Assembly: GCA_002345475.1 (NCBI GenBank)
Contig: DDWC01000048.1
Location: 1-18,184, forward strand
DNA: 18,184 nucleotides
Direction of reading: 5' to 3'
DNA from: Firmicutes bacterium UBA2296
GTDB taxonomy: Bacteria; Bacillota; UBA994
A program made the position numbers and the translations under genes. The notes beneath the pieces were generated by a model. The model worked only from the letters and a program-made list of their open reading frames with translations. It searched no databases and was not told where the DNA came from. Of the stretch, positions 7,441-14,113 are shown piece by piece. The first letter of the stretch is position 1. Every line of letters begins with the position of its first letter.

Positions 7441-8494
7441 AGTGCTTGAAAACAACCTTGGCATTGGCTTTCTCTTCGGTGTCATATTTGCGCTTATCGC
7501 TTTCTTGACGAACATGGACATCACCTGGTGGATTCTGTTGGCCTTGCCGTTTGCCATCGCTGTCCTCTGCGCCGCTGGCGGCTTTGTAGCGACTCTGGTC
7601 ATAGACCGGTTGGAAAAGCACTCACATCTGAGCAGCCGCGCCCAGTACGTGGTGGGCTTTCTGGCGGCCGCACTCTTCAACCTCGTTATCGTGGTAGGCA
7701 TTCTTTACCGCATGGGGCAGTTTACTGTTGACCGGCAGTCGTGGCTGGGCGGACTCATTGGCCTTAGCATGGGTGCAATATACGCAGCGTATCGTTTTAC
7801 TATAGATCGCGTCAACGAACGGGTGGCCTTCCTGGCCGAACTGGCCGACAAAAATCGCCAGCTACAGGAGGCTTCGCGCTTGCTGGCCATTACTGAAGAG
7901 CGCAATCGCATGAGTCGTGAACTGCATGATTCCATTAGCCAGGGTTTGCACGGGCTGACCTTCTCGCTGCACACTCTACGGCGCGAATGCGCTGACGAAA
8001 ACGCCAGGGTGGCGGAGATATTGGACCATATGGAGGCCACTGCTGATGCCACGTTGAAGGAGCTGCGCTCCATGATCGACGAGCTCAAGCCATCACTGCT
8101 GGCCGAACAGGGGCTAGATAATGCCCTGCGCATGATCTGTGATCTGTTTTCGCAACGTAGCGCCGTTCCCCTGGAGCTGGACTACGGTCTGCAGCACCCT
8201 CTGGCGCCTGAGGCTGAGCTGGCCATTTTTCGCATAGTGCAGGAAGGCTTAGCTAACATCGAGCGGCACGCGTCTGCGCAGCATGTAACACTGCGGATTC
8301 TGGAGAGGGAGGCTGACGTGCTTCTGACTTTGGCGGACGACGGCCGGGGATTTGCCACCGACCGAGCGGCGGGCAACGGACTGCACAATATGTGCCGACG
8401 GGCCGAAGAGGTAAACGGCAGCTTCAAGGTGACCAGCAAGGTTGGTGTGGGTACCACCGTTAGCGTCACTCTGCCGAAGGCAACCGCTGGATAG
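7433..8494 (+). CDS. Membrane sensor histidine kinase, HisKA_3 (NarL-partner) type
   Basis: This 353-residue kinase has about four hydrophobic membrane segments in residues 10-120, with very short loops and no large external sensor domain. A short coiled region is followed by the HisKA_3 dimerisation box [19 protein letters not shown] with phospho-acceptor His165. The HATPase_c domain shows N275 ([10 protein letters not shown]), the G1 box DDGRGF (302-307) and the G2 box GNGLHNM (314-320). The ATG at 7433 has GGAGGG 8 bases upstream and overlaps the regulator gene. A minimal four-TM sensor of this kind often detects membrane or cell-envelope stress, but the ligand here is unknown. Confidence 0.93.
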   Translation: MRKVLENNLGIGFLFGVIFALIAFLTNMDITWWILLALPFAIAVLCAAGGFVATLVIDRLEKHSHLSSRAQYVVGFLAAALFNLVIVVGILYRMGQFTVDRQSWLGGLIGLSMGAIYAAYRFTIDRVNERVAFLAELADKNRQLQEASRLLAITEERNRMSRELHDSISQGLHGLTFSLHTLRRECADENARVAEILDHMEATADATLKELRSMIDELKPSLLAEQGLDNALRMICDLFSQRSAVPLELDYGLQHPLAPEAELAIFRIVQEGLANIERHASAQHVTLRILEREADVLLTLADDGRGFATDRAAGNGLHNMCRRAEEVNGSFKVTSKVGVGTTVSVTLPKATAG

Positions 8495-8518
8495 GACTGT
8501 TTATATACGGTCTCTACC

Positions 8519-8547
8519 TTGTAGATGCTGTTAGCTTCGCATATACT
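8519..8547 (+). promoter_or_regulatory. Candidate promoter for the GNAT gene
   Basis: TTGTAG (8519-8524) and TATACT (8542-8547) are spaced by 17 bases. The -10 is good and the -35 matches at three positions. A start near 8554 would leave about a 30-base leader before the ATG at 8585. It would separate this gene's expression from the two-component pair that ends 24 bases earlier. Confidence 0.4.
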
Positions 8548-8584
8548 GGGGCACAAATGCAGTGAAGAACGTGGAGGACAAGAG

Positions 8585-9442
8585 ATGATACGAGACTACC
8601 ATCCGACGGACTTATCGTCCATTGTGACACTTGTCATGGCAGACCGACCCAGCATGAACTTGGACTTAATTCAGTCGCGGATGGAGAAAATGGGACGGGT
8701 TTACGAAGAGAACGGCGTGATTAAGGGTGTGAGTGCGCGAACTGAGCAGCGCGAGACCCCTGTGGGCACGCGGGCAGACGTTTGGGTCTTCACTGCTCCT
8801 GCACTTCGCCGCAGAGGTATCGGAACCGCGCTGTGGAACGAAGCCTGGTCTTCCATATCGCAAGATGCCCCGCACTTCTTGTCCACAACTTATCGGGGGG
8901 ACCAAGGTGACGGACCCGAGTTCTACGCCCGTAGGGGTTTTGGTTATTGGCTGGCAGTGCATTCTATGGCTTACCAAGGCCCCGCAGTGGAGTACTCTTC
9001 GGCATTATTCCCTGTGCCCTATAAAGACGACTTCTTCTATGACTTTATCCGTCTTACCAACGAAGGGTTTCTTGGACTCAGACAAGAGAACGATATTCTG
9101 CCCCACCAGTGCTATCCTCCTGGTTTTGATGAGGTAGCCGAACGGGAGCGGCTGGACAAAGAGAAGGATAACATCTATTTCTTCAGGGATGGGACAGGAG
9201 AAATAGTGGGCTATGCATTTGTCGATAGTAATGTCGTGGACACGGTTACCGTGACTAATGCACATACGCGCAAGGGTTACGGCAGAGAGATGATGTTTTT
9301 TTGCATAAAGCTAATTATTGAACGCGGGCACAGCAATGTCACCCTTGAAGTCGTCGAGACCAACAGGGGCGCTAAAAAGCTATACGACTCTCTGGGTTTC
9401 ACTTTAGTTGAGTCTACACATGTAGCGCGCAGATTTCTCTAA
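8585..9442 (+). CDS. Tandem GNAT-family N-acetyltransferase
   Basis: The 285-residue product carries two GNAT folds. The first has the acetyl-CoA loop APALRRRGIGTALWNEA near residues 76-92. The second, at the C-terminus, has NAHTRKGYGREMMFF and the late-strand motif EVVETNRGAKKLYDSLGF. The (Q/R)xxGxG/A pyrophosphate loop is present in both (RRRGIG and RKGYGR), so both could bind acetyl-CoA. The acceptor substrate is unknown. The ATG at 8585 is used because GGAGG lies 7 bases upstream. The open frame to 8525 has no such site. It is followed by a clear terminator and so is probably a single-gene unit. Confidence 0.88.
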   Translation: MIRDYHPTDLSSIVTLVMADRPSMNLDLIQSRMEKMGRVYEENGVIKGVSARTEQRETPVGTRADVWVFTAPALRRRGIGTALWNEAWSSISQDAPHFLSTTYRGDQGDGPEFYARRGFGYWLAVHSMAYQGPAVEYSSALFPVPYKDDFFYDFIRLTNEGFLGLRQENDILPHQCYPPGFDEVAERERLDKEKDNIYFFRDGTGEIVGYAFVDSNVVDTVTVTNAHTRKGYGREMMFFCIKLIIERGHSNVTLEVVETNRGAKKLYDSLGFTLVESTHVARRFL

Positions 9443-9475
9443 GGTAGTGCACGATACCGGACAAGCAAATACTCC

Positions 9476-9506
9476 AAAAGGCTGAGCGCGAAGTTCAGCC
9501 TTTTTG
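9476..9506 (+). terminator. Intrinsic terminator after the GNAT gene
   Basis: AAAAGGCTGA (9476-9485) pairs with TCAGCCTTTT (9495-9504), loop GCGCGAAGT, with a run of five T at 9501-9505. It lies 34 bases past the stop and ends the transcript ahead of the ABC genes. Confidence 0.88.
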
Positions 9507-9599
9507 CTTACCCCAAGATACTCCCATCGGCGGATTTGCCCGCTTACCGTCGTTGGTATTATTGACACATCAGATGAACTTCTCATGGAGGTGTCCAAA

Positions 9600-10538
9600 A
9601 TGACGATGCTAAATGTGGCGGGCCTGAGCAAAAGCTTTGGTTCGCGAAGAGCAGTAGGCGATGTGGCTTTTTCGGTGGAGCGGAGTGAAGTGTTCGGCCT
9701 GCTGGGACCCAATGGCGCAGGTAAGTCAACTACGTTATCCCTTATCTCGGGCCTGCTCAAGCCAGAGCCCGGAGCGGTGCAAATTGAAGGTCTGGACATG
9801 GCCCTGCAACCCGGCAAGGCCAAAGGTAAGCTGGGAGTAGTCCCGCAGGAGCCCGCAGTCTACAAGGAACTTACAGCGCGACAAAACCTCAAGTTCTTTG
9901 GCGAACTGAATGACCTGCGGGGTGAAAATCTGGATAGAGCCATAGCTAGCGTTCTGGAAGTGGTTGGGCTGACCGACCGGGCCGACGAAAAAGTAGGCAA
10001 CTATTCGGGAGGCATGCAACGCCGTCTCAACATCGCCATCGGCATAGTCCATAGCCCGGCTCTGGTGATAATGGATGAACCCACGGTGGGAGTGGACCCG
10101 CAGTCGCGGCGGCATATCCTTGATACCGTGAAAAAGCTGCGCGACAGAGGCACTTCGGTGATATACACCAGTCACTACGTGGAAGAGGTTGAGGAACTGT
10201 GCGATCGCGTGGCCATCATGGATCACGGGCGGCTTATCGCCTTGGGCACCATCGCCGATCTCCTCAGCGAAGCCGGCGAGTATCACGAGCTGCTGATAAC
10301 CCTGGGCAATCAGAGCCTTCCTGAAGCAGCGACATTGCTTGCTATTCCGGGTGTGCGGGAGGCCTTCGTGCGTGAAGGCTCGGCGCGGGTGCTGACCTCA
10401 AACGCCGAGCAGGTGCTGCCCCTGGTCTTTACAGCCCTGGTCCAGAGCAATTGCCCGGTCACCGAGATCAAAATAAAGAAGCCCAACCTGGAGACGCTGT
10501 TTCTCAAGCTCACAGGCAAGGCTCTTAGAGACAATTAG
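9600..10538 (+). CDS. ABC-2 type exporter, ATP-binding protein
   Basis: A 312-residue ATPase with Walker A GPNGAGKS (36-43), signature SGGMQ (136-140), Walker B LVIMDEP (D159, catalytic E160) and H-loop His192 (TSHY). A C-terminal extension of about 80 residues is of the type found in CcmA/DrrA/NatA-like drug or lipid exporters. The ATG at 9600 follows GGAGG by 8 bases, and the open extension to 9504 overlaps the preceding terminator and is rejected. It forms an operon with the permease 13 bases downstream. The substrate cannot be assigned. The position downstream of a NarL-type two-component pair suggests a role in envelope stress or antibiotic export, which is inference. Confidence 0.93.
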   Translation: MTMLNVAGLSKSFGSRRAVGDVAFSVERSEVFGLLGPNGAGKSTTLSLISGLLKPEPGAVQIEGLDMALQPGKAKGKLGVVPQEPAVYKELTARQNLKFFGELNDLRGENLDRAIASVLEVVGLTDRADEKVGNYSGGMQRRLNIAIGIVHSPALVIMDEPTVGVDPQSRRHILDTVKKLRDRGTSVIYTSHYVEEVEELCDRVAIMDHGRLIALGTIADLLSEAGEYHELLITLGNQSLPEAATLLAIPGVREAFVREGSARVLTSNAEQVLPLVFTALVQSNCPVTEIKIKKPNLETLFLKLTGKALRDN

Positions 10539-10551
10539 GAGGAGAACGATA

Positions 10552-11277
10552 ATGCGCAAAGCTATGTCAATTGCAGCCACGGGTTTCCGTCAGATGATTG
10601 TAGACCCTATGTATGTCGTATTCACGCTGGCCATGCCTATTGTCATGACCTGGGCCATGAGTTTTCTGCCCGATGTGGACGGTGTCTACGAAATGGCATC
10701 CCTGGGCGTGCTGGTTATGTTCGTGGCTCTCAACCTTATCACCTCGGCTAGCGCTGTCATTGAAGAAAGAAGAGGCGGGACCTGGCAGCGCATTCTGCAG
10801 AGTCCTACCCCTTATACCACTATTATGGTCGGCCATTTTATCAAGCTGTTCGCAGTGGCCTGGTTACAGGCGTTGCTGCTACTGGCTTCAGGCAAGTTCC
10901 TCTTCGGAGCTCCCTGGAACGGAGGCTACGGAGCCATGGCCGCGGTAATGACCGTGTACATCTTTGCCATGACCGGACTGGGCCTTTTCCTGGCCAGCGT
11001 GCTGAAGACTCCGGGACAGGTGCAGGCTGTATCCACCGGTTTTGTCATGGTTGGCACCATGCTGGGAGACATCTTCTTCCCCATGGAGAATCCGTCCCTG
11101 GCCATCTCCCTTATCAGCAAGCTGTCGCCCCAAAGCTGGGCGGCTCACTCCCTGAAGGACATTCTTACCGCCGACGCCGGCCTGGCTTCTCAGGCTACAC
11201 CCATAGCCATAATGCTGTCCTTTGGTCTTGTGCTGTTTGCTCTGGGCGCCCATCGCATCAGCCGCATGGAGGGTTAG
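10552..11277 (+). CDS. ABC-2 type exporter, permease protein
   Basis: This 241-residue membrane protein has about six hydrophobic segments and the ABC-2 layout. An N-terminal cytoplasmic start (FRQMIVDPMYVVFTLAMP) is followed by the EERRGGTWQRILQSPTP coupling region near residues 65-85, then a conserved late SPQSWAAHSL segment. It lies directly behind its ATPase gene with GGAGGA before the ATG, so the two form an exporter. As a single short permease it would work as a homodimer. The stop codon overlaps the convergent methyltransferase stop, leaving no space for an intervening terminator. Confidence 0.9.
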   Translation: MRKAMSIAATGFRQMIVDPMYVVFTLAMPIVMTWAMSFLPDVDGVYEMASLGVLVMFVALNLITSASAVIEERRGGTWQRILQSPTPYTTIMVGHFIKLFAVAWLQALLLLASGKFLFGAPWNGGYGAMAAVMTVYIFAMTGLGLFLASVLKTPGQVQAVSTGFVMVGTMLGDIFFPMENPSLAISLISKLSPQSWAAHSLKDILTADAGLASQATPIAIMLSFGLVLFALGAHRISRMEG

Positions 11278-11834
11278 CGTTTGCTGGCATACCGCGGGCT
11301 GCGACGCTCGGCCATGAAGACAAAGTAGCCGTCTATTTCCTGCACCACCACGCCGCCAAATATGGCGGCTATTTTGTTTTTGTACCAGTCCAGCCGCTTG
11401 GTGACCATATAGAGCCTGCCACCCATGGCCAGGCGATTGAAGCCTTTCTCGATGAAGGCCTTGGGCACAGAAAAATCCACATGATAAGGCGGATGGCAGA
11501 TGATTTTGGTGAACCCGCTTTCATTGAGATTGGCAAATCCGTCGCTTTGCACAATCCTGACTCCGGCCACGTCGTTAAGCGCAGCGTTGGCTTTGGCAAA
11601 CTCGATGGCGACGGGATCGTTGTCTACCATGGTTACACGCTGCGCACCAATCAGCCGGGCCGCCAGAATGCCCACCACGCCATAGCCACAGCCCAGATCG
11701 AGCACCTTGTCTGCGGGCTGAAGCTCTATGGCTGATAGCATGGCCAGAGTACCCTGATCTATGGCTCGAGGCGAAAACAGGCTCTCGGCAGTCTCAAAGC
11801 GCAGGTCTATGCCCCTGAGCGAAGTCGTAATCAT
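11274..11834 (-). CDS. RsmC-like class I SAM-dependent methyltransferase
   Basis: A 186-residue single-domain methyltransferase resembling the catalytic half of RsmC and the Bacillus YbxB group. [17 protein letters not shown] leads into motif [13 protein letters not shown], the acidic motif II VDNDP, and the motif IV position reading ICHPPYH. Known N2-guanine enzymes have NPPF/Y there, so histidine replaces asparagine, which may change or abolish base specificity. The start ATG at 11834 overlaps the msrA stop as ATGA, which indicates translational coupling. The upstream in-frame ATGs lie inside msrA and are less likely. It is the last gene of a three-gene minus-strand operon. An rRNA target is possible but not shown. 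Confidence 0.82.
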   Translation of the reverse strand: MITTSLRGIDLRFETAESLFSPRAIDQGTLAMLSAIELQPADKVLDLGCGYGVVGILAARLIGAQRVTMVDNDPVAIEFAKANAALNDVAGVRIVQSDGFANLNESGFTKIICHPPYHVDFSVPKAFIEKGFNRLAMGGRLYMVTKRLDWYKNKIAAIFGGVVVQEIDGYFVFMAERRSPRYASKR

Positions 11835-12403
11835 TGCTCGTCCCTGCTCCATTTGCTCATAAACTCCCAGTAGGAGTCGCCCCAATAGCGCTTTATGAAC
11901 TCATCTCGTCCCGAGACCTTGCGGTCGGCCTTGTAGTGCTCCGGTTCCTTCAGGTAGTAATCCTGATGGTAGTCCTCGGCATCGTAGAATACATCGGCAG
12001 GCAGCACCGGGGTTACAATGGGGTCGACAAAGCGACCTGAAGCGGACAGCCTCGCCTTGGAAGCCTCGGCCTTCTGGCGTTGCGCGTCGCTGGTGAAGAA
12101 AATGGCTGTGCGGTAGGAAGGACCTCGGTCATGGAACTGACCGCCATCATCGGTGGGGTCAATCTGCAACCAGAAGGCTTCAAGCAAGACATCGTAGTCT
12201 ATTATCACCGGGTCGAATACTATGCGAACTGCCTCGTAATGGCCGCTCGTCTGCCCTTTGACATCGGAGTAGGTCGGGTTGGGCACATGTCCCCCCGTGT
12301 ACCCCGACTTCACCTCAATGACGCCGGGCAGGATGTCGAAGGGGTTAACCATGCACCAGAAGCAGCCTCCCGCCATGATGGCTGTCTCGTATTTATCACT
12401 CAT
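11831..12403 (-). CDS. msrA: Peptide-methionine (S)-S-oxide reductase
   Basis: This 190-residue enzyme reduces the S-epimer of methionine sulfoxide in oxidised proteins. The active-site motif GGCFWC is at residues 12-17, with nucleophile Cys14 and a second Cys17. The family motifs [12 protein letters not shown] and [12 protein letters not shown] follow. The length is that of a stand-alone MsrA, and no MsrB domain is fused or adjacent. GGGAGC precedes the ATG at 12403. It lies 21 bases after the epimerase-like gene and is coupled to the methyltransferase by an ATGA overlap, so it is co-transcribed with both. Confidence 0.95.
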   Translation of the reverse strand: MSDKYETAIMAGGCFWCMVNPFDILPGVIEVKSGYTGGHVPNPTYSDVKGQTSGHYEAVRIVFDPVIIDYDVLLEAFWLQIDPTDDGGQFHDRGPSYRTAIFFTSDAQRQKAEASKARLSASGRFVDPIVTPVLPADVFYDAEDYHQDYYLKEPEHYKADRKVSGRDEFIKRYWGDSYWEFMSKWSRDEQ

Positions 12404-12424
12404 ACCAATGCTCCCTGCTTTCTA

Positions 12425-13318
12425 TTATTCGGGCATCCTGGGCTTTAGCTTGTGATTGCGGCTGTGCTCCTGCACCAGCATAGGCAACCACTGGCGCAAT
12501 ACGCTGAAGGCAAAACCTGCTTCCTTGGCCCGGGTGGTATCCATGCAGGATGATCCGGTAAGAGGAGCGTCAACCTCGGCCAGAGGATAGATCCAGGCCT
12601 TCTTGCCCACCACGTCCTCAATGAGGTAAATGAGCTCACCCATTTGCATGCAGCCGGATGCGGCGGCATTGAAGGGACCGGTCATCTCGCCATTGCCAAG
12701 CCATTCCAGGAAATCCGCCGCTTCCTGTGAATGAATGAAGCCGATTTTCAGGTCGAGCTCTGGAGAGCGGAATGGCAGGCCGTCCCGCACGTAGCTGACC
12801 AAAGAGGCCAGTCTCTCAGTGTAATCGTCAGGACCTACCACTACCGGGATGCGCTTGGCAGCCACCGGGAAAGGAGCCTGGGCAAAGAACACCGCCTCGG
12901 CCAGGCGTTTGCCCTCACCATAGCTATAGGCTTCGCGGCGTCCGGTCTTAATCTCGTAGTTAAATGGGTCAAACATCTCTTCACGGTAGGGCCGTTCCGC
13001 ATCCCGCGGGTAAACGCTACCGGTGGACGTAAAGACGTAGCGCCCAATGCGATCCTTAAATAGCTCGCAGGAATCGATGGCGTCATCTGGGGCAAAGCAG
13101 ATTTGATCAAATACCACGTCCCAGGTCCCGTCTCCCAGGGCATCAGCCATTGACTGGCGGGAAAAACGGTCCAGCTGGATACGCTTTACCCGGTCGCCGA
13201 AAGGGTCCTTGGTCTGGCCGCGGGTGGCAATAGTGACTTCCCAGTCGTTTACCACCAGATTTTGCGTCAGTCGCTTGCCGAAGAAACGTGTGCCACCCAG
13301 TATAAGTGCTTTCTTCAT
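12425..13318 (-). CDS. NAD-dependent epimerase/dehydratase family protein (extended/atypical SDR)
   Basis: A 297-residue protein with the nucleotide-binding motif GGTRFFG (8-14), the active-site strand FTSTGSVYP (96-104) and a YxxxK pair at Y133/K137 (YGEGK). Overall it resembles the CSP41-like or 'reductase' branch of the SDR superfamily more than classical sugar epimerases, and its substrate is unknown. The ATG at 13318 has a strong AAGGAGG ribosome-binding site. It is the first gene of the operon with msrA and the methyltransferase. The link between the three products is not obvious; oxidative stress is one possible common theme because of MsrA. Confidence 0.85.
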   Translation of the reverse strand: MKKALILGGTRFFGKRLTQNLVVNDWEVTIATRGQTKDPFGDRVKRIQLDRFSRQSMADALGDGTWDVVFDQICFAPDDAIDSCELFKDRIGRYVFTSTGSVYPRDAERPYREEMFDPFNYEIKTGRREAYSYGEGKRLAEAVFFAQAPFPVAAKRIPVVVGPDDYTERLASLVSYVRDGLPFRSPELDLKIGFIHSQEAADFLEWLGNGEMTGPFNAAASGCMQMGELIYLIEDVVGKKAWIYPLAEVDAPLTGSSCMDTTRAKEAGFAFSVLRQWLPMLVQEHSRNHKLKPRMPE

Positions 13319-13354
13319 TTTGTGCCTCCTTCTGCCGGAGCATTGTCTCTTTCA

Positions 13355-13383
13355 ATTTTAGCACCTATGCCGGATGTTGTCGC
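13355..13383 (-). promoter_or_regulatory. Candidate promoter of the epimerase-msrA-methyltransferase operon
   Basis: On the minus strand GCGACA (13383-13378) and TAAAAT (13360-13355) are separated by 17 bases. The start would lie about 30 bases ahead of the ATG at 13318. The tandem heptamer repeat begins about 20 bases upstream of the -35 box. Confidence 0.5.
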
Positions 13384-13404
13384 TTTTCGTTTAATATGGC
13401 GGGC

Positions 13405-13446
13405 ATTCAGCATTCAGCAATCAGCAATCAGCAATCAGCAGACAGC
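13405..13446. repeat. Heptanucleotide tandem repeat (six units)
   Basis: Six consecutive 7-base units are present: ATTCAGC twice, AATCAGC three times, then AGACAGC. It is directly repeated without spacers, so it is not a CRISPR. It has the same unit length as the repeats at 3799-3815 and 5345-5361, but a different word. Confidence 0.9.
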
Positions 13447-13721
13447 GAGTGGGGCAGGAAAAGATGAACGGGCCACGTTTGCTCGGATGGGCCGGATAAT
13501 TACGGATAAGACGGATGGGAGGGGGCGCTAACCTGACGTTAGCGCAGATAGTAACGGAAGGAATTGGTGGATGAAGCAATGGCCGCCTGAAATGTTGAAC
13601 GATTCGAGTGCTGGCTCCAAAATGCCCCCTGATATTTTGCCTGGGCTAGCGCCGAGAGACACAGAAGCGGTTTAGCGAGGTCAGTTAAGAAGACGGGCCC
13701 TAGACTCCAGACGCGAGGCCC

Positions 13722-13793
13722 TTGTAGCTGCGACACCGTGGGTCGCGGGCTCTGCACACGTCTGGGCCGCGAATCACGACCTCGCCGCTACAA
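13722..13793. repeat. Imperfect 27-base inverted repeat, REP/MITE-like
   Basis: The left arm (13722-13748) and the reverse complement of the right arm (13767-13793) agree at 21 of 27 positions, with TTGTAGC and TCGCGG identical at the ends, around an 18-base loop. It encodes nothing. It resembles short intergenic palindromes that are dispersed in many bacterial genomes, but no second copy lies in this window. Confidence 0.55.
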
Positions 13794-14113
13794 ACTTGAA
13801 GCAAACAAGGAACGACTCCCCGTGATTCGTGTGACCGTTCCCCTTGTCATCGCATCCCTATTGTCCCCTCGCGCCGCAATGCGATGAGGCACATCGCGGC
13901 TCAATTGCGACAGCAATTTGGCCGTTCGCATGTTTTCTCCGCCTAACATCAGTACCGGTCGTATCTTCAGCGCATGACCGCGTCCCCGTCAGCGAAAGAC
14001 AGCGTTCATGTCACCCCAGCCTTGATTCTACTACCTCGGTTGGCGATCCTCGCTGAATGAAGGAAAACGATCCTTCGGGTACGAATATATACTAAATAGA
14101 AAAGGGAGGGATT

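Larger units (their letters stand above)
13319..14113. other. 795-base gene-free block rich in palindromes
   Basis: No reading frame here has family similarity or a convincing ribosome-binding site. Besides the operon promoter and the heptamer repeat, several inverted repeats are visible. GCGCTAAC/GTTAGCGC lies at 13525-13545. A 27-base imperfect pair lies at 13722-13748 and 13767-13793 (21 of 27 matches, outer ends TTGTAGC/GCTACAA). ACAAGGAACG pairs with CGTTCCCCTTGT at 13805-13847. GCGATG/CATCGC lies near 13881-13896, and AATTGC/GCAATT at 13903-13918. The far end supplies the pepF ribosome-binding site and an AT-rich TATACT stretch (14088-14093) that may be its -10, with no good -35. It may be made of decayed mobile repeats or structured RNA. 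I cannot decide between these. Confidence 0.6.

Noticed and set aside
9562..9590. TTGACA at 9562-9567 as a promoter for the ABC genes
   Set aside because: The bases at the correct distance (ATGGAG) do not resemble a -10 box and overlap the ribosome-binding site. An upstream TTGCCC/TATTAT pair has only 15-base spacing and is also weak.
13405..13446. Possible CRISPR array
   Set aside because: Units are 7 bases and adjoin without spacers. No cas gene is present.
13539..14056. Two small open frames (13539-13757 minus, 13844-14056 plus)
   Set aside because: Neither has a ribosome-binding site or recognisable protein features, and both cross palindromic repeats.
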